NCBI GenBank assembly: GCA_052387815.1
Contig: JBQTIU010000013.1
Span: 67,716 to 131,715 of the forward strand
Length of the DNA stretch: 64,000 nt
Source of the DNA: JBQTIU01 sp052387815
GTDB lineage: Bacteria > Pseudomonadota > Alphaproteobacteria > CACIAM-22H2
Reading direction: 5' to 3'
Part shown: in pieces, positions 34,827-43,895 of the stretch
How the letters are laid out: each line of letters begins with the position of its first letter
Position numbering within the stretch: position 1 is the stretch's first letter
Notes under the pieces: model-generated
Databases searched by the model: none
Told to the model about the DNA's origin: nothing
What the model saw: the letters and a program-made list of their open reading frames with translations, nothing else
Position numbers and translations under genes: made by a program

Positions 34827-37800
34827 GGAGTCCTCGCGGTTGGCCGCGTAGGGGCGGGTTTTGAACCCGCCCGGGGTCGAAGACCCGCCCCTACGAAAGA
34901 GGGCGACGCTGTTCCCTGGGTAGGGGCGGGAACCTCGGCCGGCTGCCGCCGGCGCGCCATACCGGCGAGCAGGTCGTGGGCGCTGTTCGAGCGCGGGCGC
35001 CACAGGCCGCGCGCCTCGGCCTCGAGCAGCCGCTCGCTCATCTCGGCGAGCGCGTCGGGGTTGGCGGCGGCGAGGAAGGCGCGCACGGCCTCGTCGCCGA
35101 TATAGGCCTCGAACACGGCGTCGAAATGGTGGTCGCGCACGGCGCCCGCCGTCGCCGCGAAGGCGAACAGGTAATCGACCGTCGCCGCCATCTCGAACGC
35201 CCCCTTGTAGCCGTGGCGCATGACGCCGGCGATCCATTTGGGATTGACCACGCGGGCGCGGAGCGTGCGCGCGACCTCTTCCTCGAGGGTCCGGATCTTC
35301 GGCGTCTCGGGGCGCGAATGGTCGTTGTGGTAGACCGCCGGCGCGCGGCCCGACAGGTGCCGGACCGCGGCCGCCAGCCCGCCCTCGAACTGGTAGTAAT
35401 CGTCGCTGTCGAGAAGATCGTGCTCGCGGTTGTCCTGGTTGTGGACCACCGCCTGCACGCGGCCGAGCCGGCGGGCGAACGCCTCGTGCGCCGCCTCGCC
35501 GTCGGCGCCGCCGCCGTAGGCATAGCCGCCCCAGGTGAGATAGGCGCGCGCGAGGTCGTCGGCGCTCTCCCACCCGCGCTCGTCGATGAGCGCCTGCAGC
35601 CCGGCCCCGTAGGCGCCCGGCTTCGAGCCGAAGACGCGCGCGCCGGCGCGCCTGGCCGCCGCTTCGGGGTCGGCCCCGGCGGCGGCGAGCGCTAGCGCCT
35701 CGGCCCGCACCTGAGGGCCTAGCGGGTTGATGGCCGCCGGCTCGTCGAGCGCCGCCACCGCGCGCGCCGCCGAGTCGTAAAGGTCGATCAAATTGGCGAA
35801 GGCGTCGCGGAAGAATCCCGAGACCCTGAGCGTCACATCGATGCGCGGCCGGTCGAGGACCGAGGGCGGCAGGATCTCGAAGCCGGTGACCCGGCGCGTG
35901 CCCGCGTCCCAGGTCGGCCGGGTGCCGATCAGCGCCATCGCCTGGGCGATGTCGTCGCCGCCGGTGCGCATGTTGCTGGTCCCCCAGGCCGACAGCGCGA
36001 GGCTGGTCGGCCAGGCGCCATGGTCCTGGAGGTGGCGCGCGAGCAGGAGCTCGGCCGACTTCCAGCCGATCAGCCAGGCCGAAGGCGTGGGCACCGAACG
36101 CGGGTCGAGCGAATAGAAGTTGCGCCCGGTCGGCAGGACCTCGGGCCGGCCGCGCGTCGGTGCGCCGGCCGGACCCGCCGCCACGCGCCGCCCGTCGAGA
36201 CCGCGCAGCAGCCCGGCGATCTCGGCCTCGCCCGAGGCCGTTATGGCGGGAACGAGGTCGCCAGCGATCCAGTCCAGCACCGCGCCGGCGCGAGTCCAGC
36301 CCGGCGCCGGGGCGCGCGTTCGGGCGACGAGGTCGTGCGCCAGGCGCTCGAGGCGCTCGATCGCATCGCCGTTGGTCCGCCATGGGCCGCCCTCGGCGAG
36401 CGCCGCAGGACGCGGGCCCGTCCACGGGGCGGCGAGCGCGCAGTCGAGGGGATCGAACGCCAGCCCGAGATCGGCGGCGAGGGCGCGCAGGAGCGAGGCT
36501 TCGCGCCCTTGTCCCCCGCCGCGCGGGACCCGCGCGATGGCCAGCGCGAGCTCGACCAGGCGATCGTCCGCCGGCGCCTCGCCGAACACGTGCAGGCCGT
36601 CGCGGATCTGCATGTCCTTGATCTCGCACAGCCAGGCATCGAGCTTGACCAGCGCGCTCGCCGCCGGCTCGGCCTCGGCGATGCCGCAGTCGCGGCCGAT
36701 CCCGGTCGACGCGGCGAGGTCGCGAATCTCGCCGGCGAGGGCCGTGGTGCGGCGCGGATCGAGGCCGGTCGCCTGGTAGTATTCGTCGACCAGTGTCTCC
36801 AAGGCGGCGAGCGGCCCGTAGCTGCCGGCGCGGGTCAGGGGCGGGGTCAAGTGATCGACGATCACCGCGCCCGCCCGGCGCTTGGCCTGCGTGCCCTCGC
36901 CGGGGTCGTTGACGATGAAGGGATAGAGATGCGGCGTCGGGCCCAGCGCCGCCTCGGGAAAACACTCCCCCGACAGCGCCAGCGCCTTGCCCGGCAGCCA
37001 TTCGAGATTGCCGTGCTTGCCGAAATGGATGACGGCGTCGGCTTGGAACCGGCGCCTCGCCCAGGCGTAGAAGGCGAGATAGGAATGGGGCGGGGCCAAG
37101 TCGGGGTCGTGGTAGCTGCGCTTGGGGTCGAGGTTGTAGCCGCGCGCCGGCTGCAGGCAGATCGCCAGGTTGGCGCAACGGAAGATGCCGAGCCGGAAGC
37201 CGCCCGACCGGAAGCAAGGATCGCGGTCCGGCTCGCCCCAGCGCCCGCTCACCTTGGCCTGAAGCGCCGCCGGCAGGCCGGCGAAAAATTCCGCGTAATC
37301 GGCGAGCGCCAGGAACTCGCCCGCGCCGTCCGCGAACGGCCGGCCGGGATCGTTGGTCGGGCCGGCGAGCAGGCGGGAGATCAGCTCCGCCCCATCGCCA
37401 GGCGCCCCGTCGACGCGGTAGCCGCGCTGGGAGAGAACCTTCAGCACGCCCACCACCGAGGCCGGCGTGTCGAGGCCGACGCCGTTGCCGATGCGCCCGT
37501 CGCGGTTGGGGTAGTTGGCGAGCACGACCGCGATCCGGCGCGCGTGCGCCGGCTTGGCGGCCAGGCGGGTCCAGGCGGCGGCGAGCTCGGCGACGAAGGT
37601 CACGCGATCGGGAAGCGGCGCGTACCCGACCAGCTCGGCCTCGCTGAGCCGGTCGCGCCGGCGCGGCGCCTTGAAGGCGACGGCGCGCGAGAAGATGCGG
37701 CCGTCGAGCTCGGGCAAGGCTACCGACATGGCGATGTCGCGGGGCGCGAGCCCGCTTGTGGCGGCGCGCCACGCCGCCGCCGTGCCGCCGGCGAGCGCGA

Positions 37801-38668
37801 TCTGCAGGACCGGGCAATCCGGGGCCGCGAGCGGATCGCCGCCGCTGGCGCCGGCGAGCGCGAAGCCGGTCAAGTTGAGGATCGCAGCGGGCGGCGCCTC
37901 GGCGAACAGCGCGGCGAGTGTCGCCGCGGCGAGGCGGTCCTTGAGGCTGGTCACGAACAGCGGCAAGGCATTGAGGCCGGCCCGGCCGAGGGCGTCGATG
38001 AGGGCGTCGATGGTGCCGGTGTCGGCGGCCTGCACGAGGGCGCGGTAGAAGACGATCGCGACCGTGGCGCCGGGCCGCCAGCGGCGCTCGATGTCGGCGA
38101 GGCTCGGTCGGCTGGCGGCGGGCCAATAAAGTCCGGCGGCGAGCATGGGCGCCGGCTCGCGCCACTGGGTCGGGACGCCGATCGCGGCGGCGGCGGCGGC
38201 GAGGAACCCGGCCGCGTTCTCGGGGCCGCCATGGACGAGGTACTGCCACAGCCGGTGGGCGATCTCGGGCGCCAGCGTCGAGCGCTCGGCAAGCTCCGGA
38301 TCGGGCTGGTCGTCGCCGGGCAAGAGGGCGAGCGGAATCCCGCCCTCGCGGCAGGCGGCAACCAGGCGGTCGACGCCGTAGGGCCAGTAGCCGCGCCCGC
38401 CCAACAGCCGGACCACCACCAGCCGGGCCCGCTCGATGACCTTGTCGACATAAAGGTCGACCGACAGGTTGTGAGACAGGCGCAGGAGGTTGGCGAGCCG
38501 CAACGACGGCAACCCCGGCTCGCCCTCAAGCCGTCGCCGGGCCGCGGCCAGCGCCGCGATCTCGCTGTCGGCGGCGGTGAGCACGACGATGTCGCCGGGG
38601 CTCTGGCCGAGATCGACCGCGGCGCTGCCGTCGGCGATCGTTCCCGGCTGGGTGGCGAGGAGGTGCAT
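34823..38668 (-). CDS. cobN: Cobaltochelatase subunit CobN
   Basis: CobN is the large subunit of the ATP-dependent chelatase that inserts cobalt late, into hydrogenobyrinate a,c-diamide; it normally needs CobS and CobT chelatase subunits, which are not in this window. The 1281-residue protein matches the CobN/BchH-type subunit throughout (for example AVVLANYPNRDGRIGNGVGL, HFGKHGNLEWLPGKALALS, NMRTGGDDIAQAMALIG). The last ~25 residues (VGAGLRPRAGSKPAPT and tail) are encoded by a palindromic repeat and are not part of the family. Confidence 0.94.
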   Translation of the reverse strand: MHLLATQPGTIADGSAAVDLGQSPGDIVVLTAADSEIAALAAARRRLEGEPGLPSLRLANLLRLSHNLSVDLYVDKVIERARLVVVRLLGGRGYWPYGVDRLVAACREGGIPLALLPGDDQPDPELAERSTLAPEIAHRLWQYLVHGGPENAAGFLAAAAAAIGVPTQWREPAPMLAAGLYWPAASRPSLADIERRWRPGATVAIVFYRALVQAADTGTIDALIDALGRAGLNALPLFVTSLKDRLAAATLAALFAEAPPAAILNLTGFALAGASGGDPLAAPDCPVLQIALAGGTAAAWRAATSGLAPRDIAMSVALPELDGRIFSRAVAFKAPRRRDRLSEAELVGYAPLPDRVTFVAELAAAWTRLAAKPAHARRIAVVLANYPNRDGRIGNGVGLDTPASVVGVLKVLSQRGYRVDGAPGDGAELISRLLAGPTNDPGRPFADGAGEFLALADYAEFFAGLPAALQAKVSGRWGEPDRDPCFRSGGFRLGIFRCANLAICLQPARGYNLDPKRSYHDPDLAPPHSYLAFYAWARRRFQADAVIHFGKHGNLEWLPGKALALSGECFPEAALGPTPHLYPFIVNDPGEGTQAKRRAGAVIVDHLTPPLTRAGSYGPLAALETLVDEYYQATGLDPRRTTALAGEIRDLAASTGIGRDCGIAEAEPAASALVKLDAWLCEIKDMQIRDGLHVFGEAPADDRLVELALAIARVPRGGGQGREASLLRALAADLGLAFDPLDCALAAPWTGPRPAALAEGGPWRTNGDAIERLERLAHDLVARTRAPAPGWTRAGAVLDWIAGDLVPAITASGEAEIAGLLRGLDGRRVAAGPAGAPTRGRPEVLPTGRNFYSLDPRSVPTPSAWLIGWKSAELLLARHLQDHGAWPTSLALSAWGTSNMRTGGDDIAQAMALIGTRPTWDAGTRRVTGFEILPPSVLDRPRIDVTLRVSGFFRDAFANLIDLYDSAARAVAALDEPAAINPLGPQVRAEALALAAAGADPEAAARRAGARVFGSKPGAYGAGLQALIDERGWESADDLARAYLTWGGYAYGGGADGEAAHEAFARRLGRVQAVVHNQDNREHDLLDSDDYYQFEGGLAAAVRHLSGRAPAVYHNDHSRPETPKIRTLEEEVARTLRARVVNPKWIAGVMRHGYKGAFEMAATVDYLFAFAATAGAVRDHHFDAVFEAYIGDEAVRAFLAAANPDALAEMSERLLEAEARGLWRPRSNSAHDLLAGMARRRQPAEVPAPTQGTASPSFVGAGLRPRAGSKPAPTRPTARTP
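34848..34930. repeat. Palindromic repeat inserted in the 3' end of cobN
   Basis: Bases 34848-34894 form a compound palindrome beginning GTAGGGGCGGG and ending CCCGCCCCTAC, with inner hairpins around GGGTTTTGAACCC and GGGTCGAAGACCC. A further TAGGGGCGGG lies at 34920-34929. It is the best-preserved copy of the family also seen at 6024-6069 and 11998-12041. Here it is translated as part of CobN. Confidence 0.85.
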
Positions 38669-38673
38669 GACGC

Positions 38674-39714
38674 CTAAACTCGAAGCGCCGCGGAGATGGC
38701 CGCGCGGTCCAGCCCCTTGCGGCCGATGACGACAAGCGCGCCGGCGCGTCTCTCGTCCGGCCGCCAGGGGCGGTCGTAATAAGTTTCGAGGCGCGGCCCG
38801 ACGCCCTGGAGGGCGAGCCGCATCGGCTTGCCGGGCACGTCGAGGAAGCCCTTCACACGCAGGATCTGGTGCGACGCGATGGCGGCGCGCACGCGCCGCG
38901 CGAAGGGGCCGGGATCGGCGACCGCGCCGGGGGCGACGACGAAGCTCTCGAAATCGTCGTGGTCGTGCTCGCCCGTAAGGTCGGCGTGCGACGGCCGCGC
39001 GGCAAGGTCGTCCTCGGCCGCCGCCGACAGCCCGAGGAGGACGGCGGGAGCGATGGCGCAGAAGCGCGCGGCGATGAGCTTGACCCCGGGCCGCAAGCGG
39101 GCGGCGAGTTCGTCCTCGAGCGAGCGCAGCAGGGCCGGATCGACGAGGTCGGTCTTGTTGAGGACGACGAGATCGGCGCAGGCGAGCTGATCGGCGAACA
39201 CCTCCGCGAGCGGGTCGTCGTGCGGGAAGGCCGGGTCCGCCTGGCGGGCGGCGGCGAGGGGATCGGCGAGTCGGCCGGCGGCGAGCGCGCTGGCGTCGAT
39301 GATCGCGATCACGCCGTCGACGGTGGTGCGCGACTTGACCTCGGGCCAGGCGAAGGCGCGCACCAGCGGCTTGGGCAACGCCAGGCCCGAGGTCTCGACG
39401 ACGATGTGGTCGGGCGGCGCCGGGCGGTCGAGCAGCCGGCCGATGGTCGGCAGGAAGTCGTCGGCGACCGTGCAGCAGATGCAGCCGTTGGCGAGCTCGA
39501 TCAGGTCGTCCTCGCAGGCTGCGGCGAGGCCGCAGCCGAGCAACAGCTCGCGGTCGATGCCGAGCTCGCCGAACTCGTTGATGATAAGCGCGATCCTCGC
39601 CCCGTTGGCGTGCGCAATCAGGTGGCGCAGCAGACTGGTCTTGCCGGCGCCGAGGAAGCCGGTGACGACCGTGGCCGGGATGCGGGGGCCGAGCTGCATC
39701 GCCGTCCTATCCAT
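38674..39714 (-). CDS. cobW: CobW-family GTPase (metal chaperone)
   Basis: This 346-residue COG0523 P-loop GTPase is thought to deliver cobalt for the chelatase. Motifs: GFLGAGKT (19-26), the metal-binding CICC within ANGCICCTV (78-81), the G-domain VLNKTDLVD, and a short His-rich segment GEHDHDDFESF. The C-terminal CobW_C domain contains ILRVKGFLDVPGKPMRLALQGV. It sits between cobU (8-base overlap) and cobN (5-base gap). Confidence 0.95.
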   Translation of the reverse strand: MDRTAMQLGPRIPATVVTGFLGAGKTSLLRHLIAHANGARIALIINEFGELGIDRELLLGCGLAAACEDDLIELANGCICCTVADDFLPTIGRLLDRPAPPDHIVVETSGLALPKPLVRAFAWPEVKSRTTVDGVIAIIDASALAAGRLADPLAAARQADPAFPHDDPLAEVFADQLACADLVVLNKTDLVDPALLRSLEDELAARLRPGVKLIAARFCAIAPAVLLGLSAAAEDDLAARPSHADLTGEHDHDDFESFVVAPGAVADPGPFARRVRAAIASHQILRVKGFLDVPGKPMRLALQGVGPRLETYYDRPWRPDERRAGALVVIGRKGLDRAAISAALRV

Positions 39715-40273
39715 CCTTGACGACGAGCGGCAGGCCGGCGGCCATGAACACCACCCGCTGGGCCGCGGCGCCGACCGCCTGGTGGAGGCGCCCGGCGTGG
39801 TCGCGGAAGGCGCGGGCTGGCGCGTTGTCGGGCACGATGCCGAGCCCGACCTCGTTGGAGACGAACACGACCGGTCCTTCCAGGCGCGCCAGGACGGCCA
39901 CCAGCCGGCCGCTCTCGGCGGCGGCGTCGCGGCCCGCGGCCATGAGGTTGGAAAGCCACAGGGTGAGGCAATCGACCAGGATCGGACGGCGGCTCTCGCT
40001 CACCAGCGCGCCCGCCAGCTCGAGCGGCTCCTCGCGCAAGCGCCAGCTCGGCCCGCGCCGGGCGCGATGCTCGGCGATGCGCGCCGCCATCTCGGCGTCG
40101 CCCGCCGCGGCGGTGGCGAGATAGAGCCCGCTGGCGCCGGGCGCCAGGGCGCCTTCGATGAGGCGCTCGGCATACGCGCTTTTCCCTGAGCGCGCGCCGC
40201 CGAGGACGAGCGTGAGCGCCGGAAGGAAATTGCCGGATGCCGTCGCGCTGGCGACAGATAATGGATCAGCCAA
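39707..40273 (-). CDS. cobU: Adenosylcobinamide kinase / adenosylcobinamide-phosphate guanylyltransferase
   Basis: This bifunctional enzyme phosphorylates adenosylcobinamide and adds GMP to form AdoCbi-GDP. The 188-residue protein has the P-loop GGARSGKS (25-32), the segment VDCLTLWLSNLM and the VSNEVGLGIVPDNAPARAFR motif with the conserved HQ nearby. It is the first gene downstream of the cobalamin riboswitch and leads the operon cobU-cobW-cobN-cobO-cobQ. Confidence 0.95.
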   Translation of the reverse strand: MADPLSVASATASGNFLPALTLVLGGARSGKSAYAERLIEGALAPGASGLYLATAAAGDAEMAARIAEHRARRGPSWRLREEPLELAGALVSESRRPILVDCLTLWLSNLMAAGRDAAAESGRLVAVLARLEGPVVFVSNEVGLGIVPDNAPARAFRDHAGRLHQAVGAAAQRVVFMAAGLPLVVKDG

Positions 40274-40335
40274 AGATCCTCCCGCCGAGGACGAAACCGG
40301 CCGCCGGGGCGGCGATGCCGCCCAGGCCGCGTCCG

Positions 40336-40499
40336 GGAGGTCTCCTGGCTCGGGGTCTCAGACCTGCGGCCGCCTTCCCGACCAGGGGTCAGTGGCAAAA
40401 GAGGCCGTGGTCTCGCCGCTCACAGTTGCGGGGGCAGCGCCGGCTTGGCGGCAGGACGCCGCTTCACCGGACTTCCCTGTCCGGACGCGAGCGCCAAGC
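40336..40499 (-). ncRNA. Cobalamin (adenosylcobalamin) riboswitch
   Basis: Read on the minus strand, all main conserved elements occur in order: GGGAAGTCCGGTG (40465-40477), GCTGCCCCCGCAACTGT (40422-40438), GCCACTG (40390-40396), GGGAAGG, and the B12 box GAGCCAGGAGACC (40339-40351). It lies about 60 bases upstream of cobU and reads toward it. High B12 would be expected to shut off the cobU-cobQ operon, probably by blocking translation of cobU or ending transcription. Confidence 0.95.
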
Positions 40500-40578
40500 T
40501 AGCACGCGCGAGCGCCTGAAGCCAGAGGAAAAAGGGTGCACGGGACCGTGAGCGGTCGCGCATGCGGCCCGCTTGCGC

Positions 40579-41367
40579 TCAACCCTGCAGTCGCAGGGTC
40601 TTGATCGCCTCGGTGCGGATTTCCTCGGTCAGCCGCGCCTTGTAGGCGGCGAATTCGGGCGCGGTCTTCATCTTGTAATCGCGCGGATGCGGCAGGTCGA
40701 TCGCGATGTCGCATTTGACCCGCCCGGGCCGGGCCGACATGACGACCACGCGGCTGGCGAGGAAGATCGCCTCGTCGATGTCGTGGGTGACGAACAGCAC
40801 GGTCTTGCGGTCCAGCTCCCAGATCCCGAGCAGCAACTCCTGCATCAGCGCCCGCGTCTGGTAGTCGAGCGCGCCGAACGGCTCGTCGAGCAGCAGGATC
40901 TTGGGATCGTTGGCAAGGGCGCGGGCCAGCGCGGTGCGCTGCTGCATGCCGCCCGACAGCATTTTCGGATAGTGGTCCTCGAAGCCGCGCAAGCCCACGC
41001 GCCCGATGAAGAAATCGGCGCGTTCGGCCTGCCGCGCCTTCGCCATGCCCTTCTCGCGCAGGCCGAAGCAGATGTTGTCGCGCACGCTGAGCCACGGGAA
41101 CAGCGTGTAGGACTGGAACACCATGCCGCGGTCGGCGCCGGGGCCGGTGGCCTCCTCGCCGTCCAGGACGACGGTCCCCGTGGTCGGCTCGGTGAGGCCG
41201 GCGACGATGCGCAGCAGGGTCGATTTCCCGCAACCCGACGGGCCGAGGATGACGATGAAATCGCGGTCGGCGACGACGAGATCGATCGGCTCGAGCGCCC
41301 GCACCGGCGGGCGGCCCTTGACCCCGCGAAAGACGCGGCTCACGCCCACGATGCCGAGCTCGCTCAT
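40579..41367 (-). CDS. ABC transporter ATP-binding protein, nitrate/sulfonate/taurine type
   Basis: The 262-residue ATPase has Walker A GPSGCGKST, Q-loop in FQSYTLFPW, signature LSGGMQQR, Walker B ILLLDEPFGALD and switch His in FVTHDIDEA. The sequence fits the TauB/SsuB/NrtD group. The start at 41367 overlaps the permease stop by 4 bases. It is the last gene of a minus-strand importer operon; the riboswitch just beyond it reads away toward cobU and does not control it. Confidence 0.9.
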   Translation of the reverse strand: MSELGIVGVSRVFRGVKGRPPVRALEPIDLVVADRDFIVILGPSGCGKSTLLRIVAGLTEPTTGTVVLDGEEATGPGADRGMVFQSYTLFPWLSVRDNICFGLREKGMAKARQAERADFFIGRVGLRGFEDHYPKMLSGGMQQRTALARALANDPKILLLDEPFGALDYQTRALMQELLLGIWELDRKTVLFVTHDIDEAIFLASRVVVMSARPGRVKCDIAIDLPHPRDYKMKTAPEFAAYKARLTEEIRTEAIKTLRLQG

Positions 41368-42152
41368 GCGCCGGCATACCAAGGATAGAGGCGCTGGTTC
41401 GCTTCCTTGAACAGGAAATCCGACACCAGGCCGATGACGCCGATCATCAGGATGCCGAAGATCATCTGGCCGGTGTCGAGCAGGCGCTGCGAGTCCATGA
41501 TCATATGCCCGATGCCGGAACTCGCGCCGATCAGCTCGGCCACGATCACGTAGGTCCACGCCCAGCCAAGGACGAGGCGCAAGCACTCGGCGATCTGCGG
41601 CGCCGCCGCCGGCAGCATGACGCGCCTGACGATGCCCGCCGGCTTGGCGCCAAGCGTATAGGCCGCCTCCACCAAGTCGAGGCGCGTCGAGCCGACGATC
41701 ACCGCCACCATGATCACGATCTGAAAGAACGAGCCGATGAAGATCACCGACAGTTTCTGCGCCTCGCCGATGCCGGCCCACAGGATCAAGAGCGGAATGA
41801 AGGCTGAGGCCGGCAGGTAGCGGGCGAAGGAAATGAACGGCTCGAAGAACGCCTCGACGGGCTTGAAGGCGCCCATGGCGATGCCGAGCGGGACGCCGAT
41901 CGCCGCCGCGATGAGGAAGCCGCCGACCACCCGCCAGATGGTCACCAAGACGTCGAACAGGAAGCCGTATTCGACGAACAGGTCGAGGCCGGAATCGAGC
42001 GCCTTGCCGGGATTGGCGAGGAACAGCGGCGGCACCACGCCGCCGTAGGTGACGGCCGCCCACAGCAGCAGGAAGAGGACGAAAAACAGTGTCCCCAGGA
42101 TGACGCGGAGCCCGGGGGACACCGGCTTGAGCGGCGTGAAAAACCCCTTCAC
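41364..42152 (-). CDS. ABC transporter permease, nitrate/sulfonate/taurine type
   Basis: This 262-residue permease has six membrane helices (first: VILGTLFFVLFLLLWAAVTYGG split at residues 18-38). The cytoplasmic docking loop contains VEAAYTLGAKPAGIVRRVML followed by PAAAPQIAECLRL. It belongs with the binding protein 23 bases upstream and the ATPase downstream. No oxygenase or other catabolic gene adjoins, so the substrate is unknown. Confidence 0.9.
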   Translation of the reverse strand: MKGFFTPLKPVSPGLRVILGTLFFVLFLLLWAAVTYGGVVPPLFLANPGKALDSGLDLFVEYGFLFDVLVTIWRVVGGFLIAAAIGVPLGIAMGAFKPVEAFFEPFISFARYLPASAFIPLLILWAGIGEAQKLSVIFIGSFFQIVIMVAVIVGSTRLDLVEAAYTLGAKPAGIVRRVMLPAAAPQIAECLRLVLGWAWTYVIVAELIGASSGIGHMIMDSQRLLDTGQMIFGILMIGVIGLVSDFLFKEANQRLYPWYAGA

Positions 42153-42175
42153 GACGCGGGGCGAAACGGGCGAGT

Positions 42176-43165
42176 TCAGGACTGCGGCTTGAGGAAGCGG
42201 TCGTCCATCATCGCCTTGAGGTCGGGGATGTCCTTGATGACGCCGGCCTCCTTCTGGAGATCGGCCGCGTATTGCAGGAAGGCCAGCATCTCCTTCGCGA
42301 AGTATTCGTTGTTGGCCTTGCGGTCCTGCCAGGCGATGAAGGACGCCGACTTGGCGAACTCCGTGCCCGCCTGCTTGACCACTGCGCCCATGATCTCGTG
42401 GGACCTGGCCGGATTGGCCTTGATCATCTCGAGCGCGTCGAAGAAGCCTTCGACCACGGCGCGCACCAGGCGCGGATTCTTGGCGATGAATTCGGGCTGG
42501 AAGGCGAGCGTATCGACCACGACCGGATAGTCCTTGGTGGTGACCAGGATCGAGCCGGCCGACGGCATGGCGCGGATCTGCGACAGGTAGGGCTCGTAGG
42601 TGACGACGGCGTCGTGCTGGCCGGCGACGAACGAGGTGGCGGCGTCCTTGGGGCTGAATTTGACGATGTTGACATCCTTGAGCGTCAAGTTGTTGCGCTT
42701 GAGGATGTAGGCGAGGGTGAAGTACGGCGTGGTGCCCGCGCCGTCGACCGCCACGGTCTTGCCCTTGAGGTCGGCGACGGTCTTGATCGACGAGCGCACG
42801 GCGATGCCGTCGCCGCCATCCGACTTGTCGAGGAGCAGGACCTGCGTGAGCTTGACGCCCGCCGCGGTGTAGGCGATGTGGGTGTCGACCGTGGTCGCGA
42901 TGGCCTGGAGGTCGCCCGCCGCCATCGCCAGGTGGCGCTGCATCTGCGGCACGAACTTGATCTCGACGTCGACGCCGTGCTTCTTGAACAGGCCGTCCTT
43001 CTCGGCCAGCGACAGCGGCGCGAAGCCGGTCCAGCCGCTCATCCCGAGCACGATTTTCGGCATCGCCTGCGCGCGCTGCGCGGGCTCGGCGCCGGCGGAG
43101 GCCATCGCCAGCGCCGAGACGACCGCCCCGGCCACCAGGCCGAGGACCCTGGATTTACGGACCAT
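42176..43165 (-). CDS. ABC transporter substrate-binding protein, NMT1/TauA-like
   Basis: The 329-residue protein has an N-terminal signal peptide (hydrophobic residues 8-24; cleavage near AGA-EP). The mature domain starts KIVLGMSGWTGFAPLSLAEK and contains VADLKGKTVAVDGAGTTPYF, which is the ligand-pocket region of NMT1/TauA/SsuA proteins. It probably binds an organic sulfonate, nitrate-like or amine solute. It is first in its three-gene operon. The 158-base gap to the divergent protease pseudogene shows no clear promoter to me. Confidence 0.9.
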   Translation of the reverse strand: MVRKSRVLGLVAGAVVSALAMASAGAEPAQRAQAMPKIVLGMSGWTGFAPLSLAEKDGLFKKHGVDVEIKFVPQMQRHLAMAAGDLQAIATTVDTHIAYTAAGVKLTQVLLLDKSDGGDGIAVRSSIKTVADLKGKTVAVDGAGTTPYFTLAYILKRNNLTLKDVNIVKFSPKDAATSFVAGQHDAVVTYEPYLSQIRAMPSAGSILVTTKDYPVVVDTLAFQPEFIAKNPRLVRAVVEGFFDALEMIKANPARSHEIMGAVVKQAGTEFAKSASFIAWQDRKANNEYFAKEMLAFLQYAADLQKEAGVIKDIPDLKAMMDDRFLKPQS

Positions 43166-43323
43166 GTCGATCTCCCTGTTGCGGTTCGCTGAAATGGCGG
43201 GGGGATCTTACCCCAGCCGGGCTGCCATCGTAGCTACGGCCTGCGGCTTTGTCGAGCCAGCCCCCGCGCTGGCGCCGGCGGGCGGTGCGGCGCTACACTG
43301 TCCGCCTCGACGGAGGTGCCGCC

Positions 43324-43849
43324 ATGAAGCCTTGCACCCTTGCCATGGCGTTGGTGGTCGCACCGACGGTCCTCGCCGGTGCGGCGGCAGGCCCGGCCGT
43401 CGCGCAATCCGCGAGCGGGACCAGCGACGAGCACACCCTGCGGCAGGGCGAGGAGATCATCGCCTACGGCTTTCCGCTGCGCGGCCTGTTGGCCTCGGGC
43501 GCGAGCCTCACCACCGGCACGGTGAGCGCGCTCGCCGGCATCTGCGACGACCCCAACCGGTTGCAGATGACCGCGCCCGTTGAGCCCGGCAACAGCGGCG
43601 GGCCGCTGCTCGAGCGCGGCGGCACCGAGGTCGGCGCGATCGTAAGCAAACCCGGCGCGACGGTGGTCGCCGGCCGGCCAACCGACATCCCGCAGAACGT
43701 CAATTTCGCGCTCCTCGGCCGCGGTCGCCAGGGACTTCCTCGAAGCCAACCAGGGCGCCTGCGAGACGGCGTCCCCGGGGCGGCCCAAGAAGGTCGCCGA
43801 CATCGCCGACCGGGCGCGACGCTACCCCGTCGTCGAGGGCTGGAAATAG
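43324..43849 (+). pseudogene. Trypsin-like serine protease, truncated and frameshifted
   Basis: A signal peptide (MKPCTLAMALVVAPTVLAG) with a good GGAGGT site is followed directly by the last third of a trypsin-like domain. Present are GEEIIAYGFPLRGLLASG, the serine motif GNSGGPLLERGG and DIPQNVNFAL; the His and Asp parts are absent. After NVNFAL the homology moves to another frame (AVARDFLEANQGACETA ... RRYPVVEGWK) and ends at a TAG at 43847-43849, so a one-base indel sits near 43725. Deletion plus frameshift make it a non-functional gene. Confidence 0.82.
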
Positions 43850-43895
43850 GCTTGTCCCGGACCGGCGGTCCCCGCACCCCTGGGGCGCGTTTGCG

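Noticed and set aside
36020..38677. Plus-strand open frame of 885 codons opposite cobN
   Set aside because: No recognisable motif and a composition typical of antisense reading; cobN is unambiguous.
40336..40499. Possibility that the cobalamin riboswitch controls the ABC transporter at 40579-43165
   Set aside because: The conserved boxes read toward lower coordinates and cobU; the transporter genes lie behind it and end before it.
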